Of a stretch of 64,000 bases of DNA, positions 1-12,400 are shown in pieces. The notes under the pieces are model-generated. The model did no database searches, was not told the DNA's origin, and saw only the letters and a list, made by a program, of their open reading frames with translations. Source of the stretch: Apostichopus japonicus (taxonomy: Eukaryota; Echinodermata; Holothuroidea; Aspidochirotida; Stichopodidae); NCBI RefSeq assembly GCF_037975245.1, contig NC_092562.1:10269001-10333000 (forward strand). Reading direction: 5' to 3'. Numbering within the stretch: position 1 is the first letter of the stretch; the number at the start of each line of letters is the position of its first letter. The translations under genes were made by a program, and so were the position numbers.

Positions 1-33
1 GTCCAAAGTTGTTTTCATGTTTCTGTTTGACAG

Positions 34-3000
34 GAAGCTGGTCTCAAGGCAGCTGCTACCTATGGGGTTGGAAGCTGCGGACCAAGGGGCTTCTATGGAA
101 CGATAGGTGAGTCTACTATCACATATATTGAGATGTATGTAGAGGTAAGTCTACTATCACCTATATTTTAAATGTATGTATAGGTAAGTCTACTATCACA
201 CATATTTAGATGTATTATAGGTAAGGCTACTATCACCTATATTTTAAAATGTATGTATAGGTAAGTCTACTATCACATATATTTAGATGTATATATAGGT
301 AAGTCTACTATCAAATATATTTAGATGTATGTTTATGTAGCTCTACTATCACATATATTTAGATGTATTTATAGGTAAGTCTACTATCACATATACTTAG
401 ATGTATTTAAAGGTATGTCTACTATCACAAATATTTAGCTGTATTTATAGGTAAGTCTACTATCACATTTTTTAGATGTATTTATAGGTAAGTCTACTAT
501 CACATATATTTAGATGTATGTATAGCTAGCTCTACTATCACATATATTTAAATGTATGTATAGGTAGCTCTACTATCACATATATTTAGATGTATGTATA
601 GGTAGCTCTACTATCGCATATATTTAGATGTATGTATAGGTAAGTCTACTATCACCTATATTTTAAATGTATGTATAGGTAAGTCTACTATCACACATAT
701 TTAGATGTATTTATAGGTAAGTCTACTATCACATATATTTAAATGTATGTATAGGTAGCTCTACTATCACATATATTTAGATGTATGTATAGGTAAGTCT
801 ACTATCACCTATATTTTAAATGTATGTATAGGTAAGTCTACTATCACACATATTTAGATGTATTTATAGGTAAGTCTACTATCACTTATATTTTAAATGT
901 ATGTATAGGTAAGTCTACTATCACATATATTTAGATTTATTTATAGGTAAGTCTTCTATCACATATATTTTGATGTATTTATAGGTAAGTCTGCTATCAC
1001 ATATATTTAGATGTGTTTATAGGTAAGTCTACTATCACATTTTTTTAGATGTATTTATAGGTAAGTCTACTATCACATATATTTAGATGTATGTATAGCT
1101 AGCTCTACTATCACATATATTTAAATGTATGTATAGGTAAGTCTACTATCACCTATATTTTAAATGTATGTATAGGTAAGTCTACTATCACACATATTTA
1201 GATGTATTTATAGGTAAGTCTACTATCACCTATATTTTAAATGTATGTATAGGTAAGTCTACTATCACATATATTTAGATTTATTTATAGGTAAGTCTTC
1301 TATCACATATATTTTGATGTATTTATAGGTAAGTCTACTATCACATATATTTAGATGTATTTATAGGTAAGTCTACTATCACCTATATTTTAAATGTATG
1401 TATAGGTAAGTCTACTATCACATATATTTAGATTTATTTTTAGGTAAGTCTTCTATCACATATATTTTGATGTATTTATAGGTAAGTCTGCTATCACATA
1501 TAGTTAGATGCATGTATAGGTAAGTCTACTATCACATATATTTAGATTTATTTTTAGGTAAGTCTTCTATCACATATATTTTGATGTATTTATAGGTAAG
1601 TCTGCTATCACATATAGTTAGATGCATGTATAGGTAAGTCTACTATCACATATATTTAGATGTGTTTATAGGTAAGTCTACTATCACATATATTTAGATG
1701 TATTTATAGGTAAGTCTACTATCACATATTTAGATGTATTTATAGGTAGCTCTACTATCACATTTATTTAGATATATGTATATAGGTCAGTCTATCACAT
1801 ATATTTAGATGATGGTGTAGGTAAGTCTACTATCACATATACTTAGATGTAGTATAGGTAAGTCTACTATCACATGTATTTAGATGTGTTTATAGGTAAG
1901 TCTACTGGGATAATATATTAGTAAGTCTAACATCACATCCTTTCATAAAAATAGATCAGTGAGCCATCCCAGACATCTGTATCTAAGTAAGTCTACCATT
2001 TCATACATTAACAAATACTTTAAATGTCTACCATCAAATACATAATTCGATAGGTAAGTTTCTCAACACAAAGTCTAGTCCAGTAAGTTAATCTACCCAT
2101 CACATAATGTAAGGAGGGCAGGAGATATTAAGTTAACTCTACCATAACATATGCAATTCACTAGGTAAGCCTACCATCATATGCATGCTTCAGTATTAAA
2201 GTAAGTCTGTTATAACACTTGTGTATTTACAGTTACTTCTACTGCCTCCCCCCCTCCCACAAAAATTAGAAGAAGCAAAAGTAAATATGTCATTAAAAAT
2301 GTCTGCAACCACATTCAATATCCAGATAATGCAGTTGTAAGTGTATCTATTACAGTATGCATCCATACTGTTTTCATATACCTTGCATGCCGCATTCAAT
2401 ATCTAAATTTGTTTCCTCTTTGCAGATGTTCATTTATTCTTAGAGGAGAAATTGGCTCAGTTCTTTGGTGTCGAGCAGGCCATTCTATACTCGTATGGGT
2501 TTTCAACAGTTGCCAGTGCCATACCGGCCTATGCCAAGAGGGGTGACATCATTTATTGGTATGTCTGTAACAAACATTTTTCTACTGACAAGATATTCTT
2601 TTCTTTGCCTTGCCTTTGTTTACTAAGCCAAGTCAGTTAATTATGATCATTATTTTTGGGTTCATAAGCCATCAGTCAAATGAATTTGATTCGATCTGCA
2701 ACATTTCATTGCCAGGACACATTCCGTAACAATTGTGAACGGCATCCAAAGATTGAATGGGAAATTTTCATCAATTTTGATTTTAAATTCATTTTTTGAA
2801 AATGGAACATCTTTAATTCAGCATAACGCATTGCTTCTCAGAATTGTTACAAACATTTTCAAATATTAGTAATCTGTACATCATCTCTAGGTGCCAAGCA
2901 AACCATTTAACAGAGATAAAGGTTTCTGATAAAACATGGAAGATAAGTCGGTAACATATTATTGATCGTGTTTGATGATAGAAATATTGTGGCCCAGATA

Positions 3001-3464
3001 TTAGAATTAATCACAAGCAAAGTGGATATCTCCAAATAGTCAACTTTTTCGAGATGCTGCTTTAATTCAAATGCAGGTTGTAGATTCAGGATTTGATAGG
3101 GGGAAGATCGAAGGGAGGGTTGGGAGTGGCCAAGGCTTTGTTGAAGCAGATTTCCAAGCCTCCCATGGATGGATTTTGGATATCAAACAGGTGCACACTA
3201 TTCTAAGAGATCTTTAAACTTAGCTTAAAGTGCTATGTGCTGCTAGTAATGATAAATCTTCTATGTGAGGTAAAACAAAAGGGGCGGGGGGGGGGGGTGT
3301 CCCCCTTGTATATGTGCCTGAAAAAGTGACTGTACAAGTTAATATACTTTATTATTGACTGAAAAGTATATATATATATATCTATAAAATGAAAATCGTA
3401 ATGAGTTGGAAAATCAAGAACAGTGAAAAAACTTCCAGCCTCCACAGGGATTCAAACCCAGGCC

Positions 3465-3496
<32 letters not shown>

Positions 3497-6400
3497 CACA
3501 CACACACTAATAAACTATCAAATAGATACCTCCCTCTAGTTACAGACCTCAAGATGACCTATGGTGTGTGAAAGGTAATGTTGTTTCGTTCACTCTGATC
3601 TTGTTGCAAGTCACCACCTCAAGTCTCATCTCATATTACTGTACGTACCATGCCGCCTGTACACGGTTACGTATATTATAGGTATCGTTGGTATCCAGGT
3701 TTTATCATTGATATCAAGTGACACTTCACATTAAAATTTAGATGAACTTTTTTCGAGAGATCAGATACAGACCTGAAATGATATATAAACCCTGGGGTTT
3801 TGTAGTGACCTCATAACTGTAGAGACTAAATATTCTTACACCCTCTGCAATAATTAGTGAAAACTACAAATTTCCATGAATATTCTCATGATTTTTCAAA
3901 CCTACTGTGTTGGCGGCTGTTATGTAACGAGGGAGCTTCAAAAGTGACGTCAGCCAGCCACGTCGTAAGCTAAACAATTCCCCTCTCTGCATATGAATTG
4001 TACACTCGCTCTGGGAGATTGTTCGGAAGTCGTTGCAAAATGCCGGACTGCCAAGCAGTTGGTTGTGCAAACAGGAGAGGGAAGAGGAAGAAGGATTATG
4101 GAAGGGAAAATTGATATTTTGTTATTCCCGACAGGAAAGGGTTTCCAGAGAAAAGAGAACATACAAAAGTCACAAAGAGCGTACTGCAAATTAGATTTAA
4201 ATGTAACATAAACCCAATCAGTGTTATATGCAAAAGTTTTCAACTTTGATGAAAAAATTAGTGTACAGTACAAATTGTAAATAATGGACTCAAGTTTGCC
4301 TGCAAAGAAGCCCAAAACTGGCTTGTTTCCTCAGGAGACAGGTTGCTTATTGTCGCTTCAAATAAAAATTTAAATTTAACTGCTCATATTTTCATACATG
4401 ATTAACAATGCCATGCTACATGGTATTGCATAAACACAATATGAACGGATTATTTTTAACAAATTTGCTCTGCGGGTGGTTCTGAAGCTGTTCAAATGAT
4501 AGACCGGTCAACGGGTGCCACCATAGTCCTTCCATACCACATTTGAGCGATACTCTCAGTAATGAGTTTCTGAGTGATGGATGCAAGCCTTGAGGCTCGT
4601 ATTGGGCTTTTAGTTTTATTTTACATGAGAGAGTCTGTCTTTGGTTGTAGTTCTGTTTGAGGTTAAAAGAAACCTGTATGATTGTATGATCGAGAGGGTT
4701 GTGGTCAAGTGGTTAAGGCAGTGGACTTGTGATCTAAGGATTGCAAGTTCGAGTCCTGGCCAGATCATTACGTTGTGTCCTTGGGCAAGGCACTTTATCT
4801 CTATTGCCTCTCTTCACCCAGGTGTATAACTTGGGACCTGTGATTCTGTGAGATAAATTGTCAGCTGGGCGCTGTTTAGCTGCTGCCATGTGGAGGGAAT
4901 GTCTCTTTGTTTGACCGAGGTAATATTGTGAGGTACCTTGAGCACCGATATTGGTGGATATGTCTGCGCTTCATAAATCCACAGTATTATTATTATTATT
5001 ATTAATAATATGTTTCTTTGTCACCTCCTCCCCCCTCCTCTTCAGTGATGAAGGGGTGAGCTTTCCTATCCAGATGGGTCTTCTAGCATCTCGCAGCAAG
5101 CTCAAATTCTTCAAGCAAAACGACATGGACGATCTCCAACGACTCTTGGAGGATCAAGAAAGTCTAGACAAGAAGGTGAGATGTAACAGAGGAAAGGAAA
5201 TGAAAAGAAAAGACAAAGCCCACAAAAAACAGAAAAGAAGGAGAAAATTGATTAAAATAGTAATGTTGTTTTTAAGTTGAAGAGGATTAAGCAAAAAGTG
5301 TTAATAGTGAAGAGGATGATCTCCAAACAAATTTGTTTTTTATATTATGCCAAATGACCACTAGTATGTGGGATCAAGGGGTAGGATTTTGAGCCATAGG
5401 CTAACATTTCTACAATATGAGATATTTTACAGTGCCAGGAAAGTAAAGACCTAGATTGCTGATTGGACAGTTTGGGGACATGTGTGTCTGGGGTATTAAG
5501 GATTTCAAGGTAGGGTCAAAGTTGGGGGAATGGATGCAGGCTTTTGTGTCAAAACTGAAAAAAAAAAATCAATATTATCATTGGCCACTATTTTCTTTAA
5601 GTTTTAAAAAATTATCGTCGCTATGTTTACAGAATATCATTATTGTCTGACGGCCAGTTGTGACAAGTTTGGAAGGTAAAGAAAACGACTTGCCCCCTCT
5701 ATCAGTTCATGTCACATCGTTTTGTAACAATTTTGCCGTCCATTTCTTTCAATCTATCATCGACAGAACCCGAAAAAGGCTAAAGTGACAAGGAAGTTTC
5801 TGGTGGTCGAAGGCCTGTACGGTAACTATGGCACCATCGTTCCGATTGCGAAACTAGTAAGTCAAATTTCTGTTTTCAGTACTATCGGTTGTGGTTATCA
5901 GTACTTGTTACTGCAGTATGGAGTATTTTACAAGGAGTCTTTGTTGTTAATGGAGACCCAAAGTAGTACCATAAATCTGCGAACTCACTTCGCTAATGAC
6001 AGACTTATTTCCGAAACAAAACCTCTGGTTTGCAAACCATAACATCATAAATTACCTATATGTGATAGAGGTGGTAAGTTAGTAACTGTCATGTACAACT
6101 TACCCCAAACAGCTAAGGAAAATCTTACTCCACTTGGGAGATTTAATGTTCTTTCACATGCAAGGAATTGATCAAGTCTAAATATGACATCATCCAGCCA
6201 CATGTGCTTCAATGCTTCTTTCTTTTTCTTGATTCTTTTTACATTGTCTATTTTCTATCATGGCGATTGGGTTTTGCTAATACTATGTCTACAAATATTG
6301 AAATTGATGACATTATGATAATGATGACATTGGTTTTAGGGTCGAAGCTGTCAACATTCCATCCTGAAAAATATGAAAAGAGAAACAAAAACAAAGAACA

Positions 6401-9400
6401 ATGTTTCAGATCCCAGCGGATCACAGGTTTACAAAGTGACAGCTTTCAGACAGGACCTTAAAACTAGAATATCTCCCATCCGGCACATATTTTGTTTTGT
6501 TTTAGCTGTTGAAGGTTAAGTAGTTCTTCACAAAGATTTTTGTCATATAAGTTATATATAAAATTTTAGATCTCATGGCTTAGAAATTTAGTTTGGGGAA
6601 ATACATGGGCGTCTGCAGAAATAAAATCAGGGGACAAATAATCCAAGTAGACTTTTGTATACCATGGGTCTGGGGTCCTCTCCCAGAAAACAATTATAGA
6701 CTGCCGCAAATGGGATTTCCGTCCAATATTTAACAACTGTGGATAAATATAATAAAATGAGAACTGCTGTATTTCATTTGCACAACACTGGATCAAACTG
6801 CAGGGGAATTTGAAATGCAGCGTTTGGTCAAGACAAATTGGTGGGGACACGGTATATCATATCCCCACCACTGAAAAAATTGGTGGGGACGCGTCCCGCT
6901 GTCCCCACCAGGATCTGCGCCCATGCCAGTGTTAGTAGCTTTGATACAGTTGATTGGTGTAATTATTGCACCAGTTGAGAAGCAGTTAGGATTAAGTTCA
7001 CAGTAGTTGTCATATTTGTTAGTATTCAAAATAAAGTTTGTATTCAAACTTTGTTAGTAGTCGAAGGACAAAAAAGAGAAAATATAAACATTTTAATGTT
7101 CTGGAACAAATGCTTATGGAAACTTTAAATCTTAATTTAAATATCTTAAATAATCATTAATTTAATCTTAAATATCTTATATTATATAAATATAATTTAA
7201 ACCTTAATATACTTATACAAGAAACAAGTTACATCATACATGATTGATAGAATGAGAAGATAATTTTCAAGGCCTCAAGCTATTTATTGGTTCTGCTGTT
7301 ATCGGAATCTAACTTTATGTTAAGATAAAATTTAGTTTATTCTCTGTGTTTTTCAGATTATCAAGGTCTGCTGGGATCTACCTTTATGTAAAGATAAAAT
7401 TGGAGAGTACTTTTCTGCATTCTCTGATTCCAGAATTGAAGTTTAAAACTTAAAATTGTCTCTAAAATTACATTGTTCCACTTGATTCATCCTTCATGAT
7501 TGATCATGATGAATATTCATTGCCAGTGTATCTACCTCAAACGTCACTTTCATGTATGTACTCATGTTTCTTTTCAGATCGAATTCAAGTACAAATACAA
7601 AGTTCGCATTTTTATGGACGAAAGCTACTCCTTTGGAGTCCTGGGAGCGACAGGTCGTGGTGTCACAGAATATGCTAACGTGAAGGTTCGTATAGGGAGT
7701 ATCAGTGTAGGGAGTATCGTTTAGGGAGTATCAGTGTAGGGAGTATCGTTTAGGGAGTATCAGTGTAGGGAGTATCAATGAGGGAGTATCAGTGTAGGGA
7801 GTATCAATGAGGGAGTATCAGTGTAGGGAGTATCGTTTAGGGAGTATCAGTTTAGGGAGTATCAATGAGGGAGTATCAGTGTAGGGAGTATCAATGAGGG
7901 AGTATCAGTGTAGGGAGTATCAGTGTAGGGAGTATCAATGAGGGAGTATCAGTGTAAGGAGTATCAGTGTAGGGAGTATCAGTGTAGGGAGAATCAATGA
8001 GGGAGTATCAGTGTAGGGAGTATCAATGAGGGAGTATCAGTGTAGGGAGTATCAATGAGGGAGTATCCGTGTAGGGAGTACCAATGAGGGAGTATCAGTG
8101 TAGGGAGTATCGTTTGGGAGTATCAGTGATTTTCAATGCGAGTGTTGATCCATTTGTGAGTGGATCAGGAAATCGGTAGTGTGAACCCAACAATGCAGGC
8201 CAGTGTCAAAACATTCCATTTTAATGGAGCAAGTTGATCGCATATTCAAACAATTGCCTGTATATTAGAATATTTAAATGAGGGTAAACAACCAACGTAC
8301 TCTGAGTAATAAATGTGATGCTGGTGAATTTCACAAAACAGAATCTTCACCATATTTGTATGGTCTTGTTTGTTGTTATATGGATTTAGCTTAAAAAAGT
8401 GGAAGTTGTGGTACAAACAAAACCCATGTTTCATTTAACTTTGTAGAGCGTTGTGGTCAAGTGGTCCAGGCAGTCTAAGAATTGCAAGTTCCAATCCTGG
8501 TCATATCATTATATTGTGTACTTGGGCCAGGCACTTTATATCCATTGCCTCTCTGCACCCTGGTGTATAAATGGGGACTCGGAAGGTGACTTGTAAACAT
8601 AGTGGAGTGCGCCCTGTGGGAAGTCCCCCAGAGGACATGTGGATTTTGTGTGCTGTAGTACCCCAGGAGGGTTTGTTTGAATTGTACACACTATGGTGTG
8701 TGTGTGTGTGTGACAAGTTACCAATGACCAGGAGTTAAGTGTTGTAAAGTAGTGTGTTGGGGGGGGGGTGGGGGTGCCTGGCCTCAAACAAGACTGTAAA
8801 CCTTCAACTTAAACTTTTACTTAAAAAGAGGTAACCATGCTGCATATCAGGGAAGGTATCAATTTGATTAATGGAGAATTGAAAAACTTGTTAACATTGA
8901 ATCAAATTCAGCAAATCCAAAGTTTGGGATCAGTAAAAAAAAAAAAAACCCAAAACCCAGACTTATCTGCAATGAGACTGTGGTAAGCCTCTGTTAAGTG
9001 CTGATATCTGCTTTTCGTTAAGTTGCAAACTTTCCTCACATTATTAAACATATGTTGTTATGCTAATGCAGCCAGCTGAAAATATATATTCTTCATTTGC
9101 AAGTACTGTATGCAGGGAACAATTGATTCAGTCTTGCACTGCAACAATGCTACACGAAAAGATCAATTTGCTATGCGAGTGCAAAGATTCATAGCAGTTT
9201 CTTGTTAAAAACAGGAACCATAGTATCTTATGAGCCTGGACAACATTCAGAACCTTCTGAACTGCTACACAAAATTTGAAAAACTAAATCATTCCCTTTA
9301 CATCTATACTTTGTGAGTGTTGCCATAATATGACCAACATCATCTGCTGTAAAGTACTACTGGAATGAATATGAAATGCACTGAATTGTTTTGTGAAATT

Positions 9401-12400
9401 CCAAGTCTCTTCAGATTATTTTGTTTGTTTGTATGTATTTGGGTGTGTGTGCGTAAATTTATATCTGCATATATGTAACAATTAGGTAGCTTTGTCATTA
9501 ATTGGCGTTTTTAATCTTACAGATTGAAGATGTTGATCTAATTACCATTTCCATGGAGATGGCGCTAGGCACCATGGGAGGATTCTGTCTGGGTACACAG
9601 TATGTCATTGATCATCAGGTGAGCTCAGTTTATTTAGCTATTGGTTATCTAAAAGTTGAAGTATAATGTTTCTATAGCCAATGCTGTTTACTTTGAAGTT
9701 GTTCCTGTTTGATGTGTATCCTACAGCACGTTGTCGGCTATTCTACAGATATTGTTGGCTATTTTACAGGATGTTGATGACTTTTCTACAGATATTGTTG
9801 GCTATTCTATAGCACATGGTTGGCTATTCTACAGATGTTTTTGGCTATTCTACAGATGGTTTTGGCTATTCTACAGATGTTTTTGGCTATTCTACAGATG
9901 TTGTTGGCTATTCTACAGATGTTGTTGGCTATTCTACAGATGTTGTTGGCTATTCTACAGCACATTGTTGGCTATTTGCTATTTTACATCATGTTGTTGG
10001 CTGTTTGCTAATTTACATCATGTTGTTGGCTATTCTACAGGATGTTCTTGACAATATACAGCATGGTGTTGGCTACTCTATGGCATGTTGTTGGCTATTC
10101 TACAACATGTTGTTGGCTATTCTACATCATATTTCTTAGCATATAAGAAATACAATAGTATCTTGTTACCTACACTACATGATGTTATATAATCTACAGT
10201 TTCTTGTTACCTATTCTACAGCACATTGATACCTATATATTAGCACATCGTAGACTACTTCTCATCATAGTGTTACCAGTATACTACACTATCTTGTTAC
10301 CTATTCTACATGATCTTGTTACCTATTCTACGTTATCTTGTTGCCTATCCTACATTATCTTGTTACCTATCCTACATTATTTTTTTACCTATCTTGTTAC
10401 CTATTCTTCACTATCTTGTTACCTATCCTACATTATATATTTACCTATCCTTACATTATGGTTTACCATAACCTACATTATCTTTTTACCTATTCTTCAC
10501 TATCTTGTTACTTATCCTACACTAACTATTTACCTATCCTTACATTATGGTTTAGCATATCCTACATTATCTTCTTACATATTCTACAGTATCTTGTTAC
10601 CTATCCTACATTATTTTTTACCTATCTTTTGACCTATTCTTCACTATCTTGTCCCTATCCTACATTATCTATTTACCTATCCATACATTAGGCTTTTGAC
10701 TATCATACATCATATTGTAAACCTATGTCACAGCACATTGGTACCTGTTTGTCAGCATGTTAGCTATTATACAGTACACTGTTTCTTACCCTGCAGTATG
10801 TTGTTACTTATTCTACAGTTTGTTGCTACCTATTTTTACAGCAAACTGTAACTTTTCCAAATCTGTTATGAACCTTGTATTATAACCTCTTCTGAATCAC
10901 ATTGCTTAGAATATTGAAAGTGAGAGTAGATTTACACTACCTAAATAAATGTAACATTTGCCAGATTTAAAGGGTGTGCAGACTCGCGCAAAAAGAAACG
11001 TCTAATGCCGGTAATCTGACCTAGTTTTGAATGAGGTGTAACAGAAGTGTTAGACACCACCATCGATCCCAGAAAATTCACACACAGCTTGCTACCATCG
11101 GTAATTAGACACTAGTGTACAGTCAATACATACAGCTACGGTCAATACCCACAACACAGTGTATATAGCAGCGATGGACATCTCAGGTCTAGATAAAAGA
11201 TAACAAGGTATCATGTTTCATTACTGTCTGCATTTTGTAGCAACAAGAAGAAAATGTCATTTGCAAGCAACGGAAAGTTAACTTTTTCAGTGCGCGGCAC
11301 GCGGTTTGGGGCGAGTCTTCAATGCCTTTTAATGTATGTTTTGTGCATTTCTTTCAGAGTCTCTGTGGACTGGGCTACTGTTTCTCAGCCTCACTGCCTC
11401 CTCTGTTAGCCTCAGCTGCCCACGCTGCTATAGACTGTCTGGAAGAGGACCCCGGCATGTGTGAACGTCTTCGCAATAAAGCCAGCTATGTTCATGAAAA
11501 ACTGAATCAGTAAGAAGCAAGATGGCAGATTTATTATTTAGTCTGTTTGTGTCAGGGATCTATATTAAAGGCTGGTTTGGTCATTTTTTCGTTTCCTTCT
11601 TAGACAAAGATGCATCAAATGTTATTCTTGATTTCAAGTGATTTAAGTCTGATAGCTGATAGCTAATGTCACTGGTATCTTGAGGGCATGTGTAAATTTT
11701 GTTTCATTTGAAATGATTCTGTGTAGGATTTTGCATAATATTTCCACATAACCATTCTTCACATAACAATTTTTCAACATTGTGAAGTTAATTCATCATT
11801 GCATATATGATAATTATGTCATTGACCTAAAATAGAGAAACATATATTTGGATGTTGGAGTAACTTAAGCAGAATTCTCTTTTCTTTTTTTTTTTTTGGG
11901 GGGGGGAGAGGGGAAATTGGTTGCATACTTGGTAGAAAGAGAAAGTTGGATAATAGAGAAGTTGTTGTATCCTTTTCCCATCTTTGGAGTGAGGGGGGGG
12001 GGGGGGAGGACAGGGGAGGTGGAGTACTCCAGAAAGAGGTACATCTCATCACTTCATTCCAGGTGGTTTACACTGTGTCATTATCTGTCTGTGTGCCTGT
12101 AAACCCAACCCCTGTGCAACCTATACATGGCCATTTGCATGGCTGGTTTTTGCACTGTCCTGAACGTGTTTTGCGGTGCAAATATCCATGATCATTACTA
12201 TGCGACATAGTTGGACATTGTTTACGCCAAACGTGACAAGGATTTTGACTCTACTGACAGATATGACACCCATTCCATTGAGTAAGGAGTAACGAGTTTT
12301 GTGAACTCATGCAAAATTTAGATATTCATTTAATAGACATGTGACAGAGTAGCAACATTGACAGAAATTACAATATTCTCAAAAGAAGAGGCTGATTGAA

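Noticed and set aside
107-1900. CRISPR-like array
   Set aside because: Repeats are contiguous with no unique spacers and lie in a eukaryotic intron.
4690-4760. A tRNA gene
   Set aside because: Box A and box B-like motifs are present, but the cloverleaf is degraded and a SINE body and (ATT)n tail follow.
9731-10139. Overlapping open frames of 60-107 codons in all three frames
   Set aside because: They follow from a 21-bp repeat period without stops; no independent coding signal.
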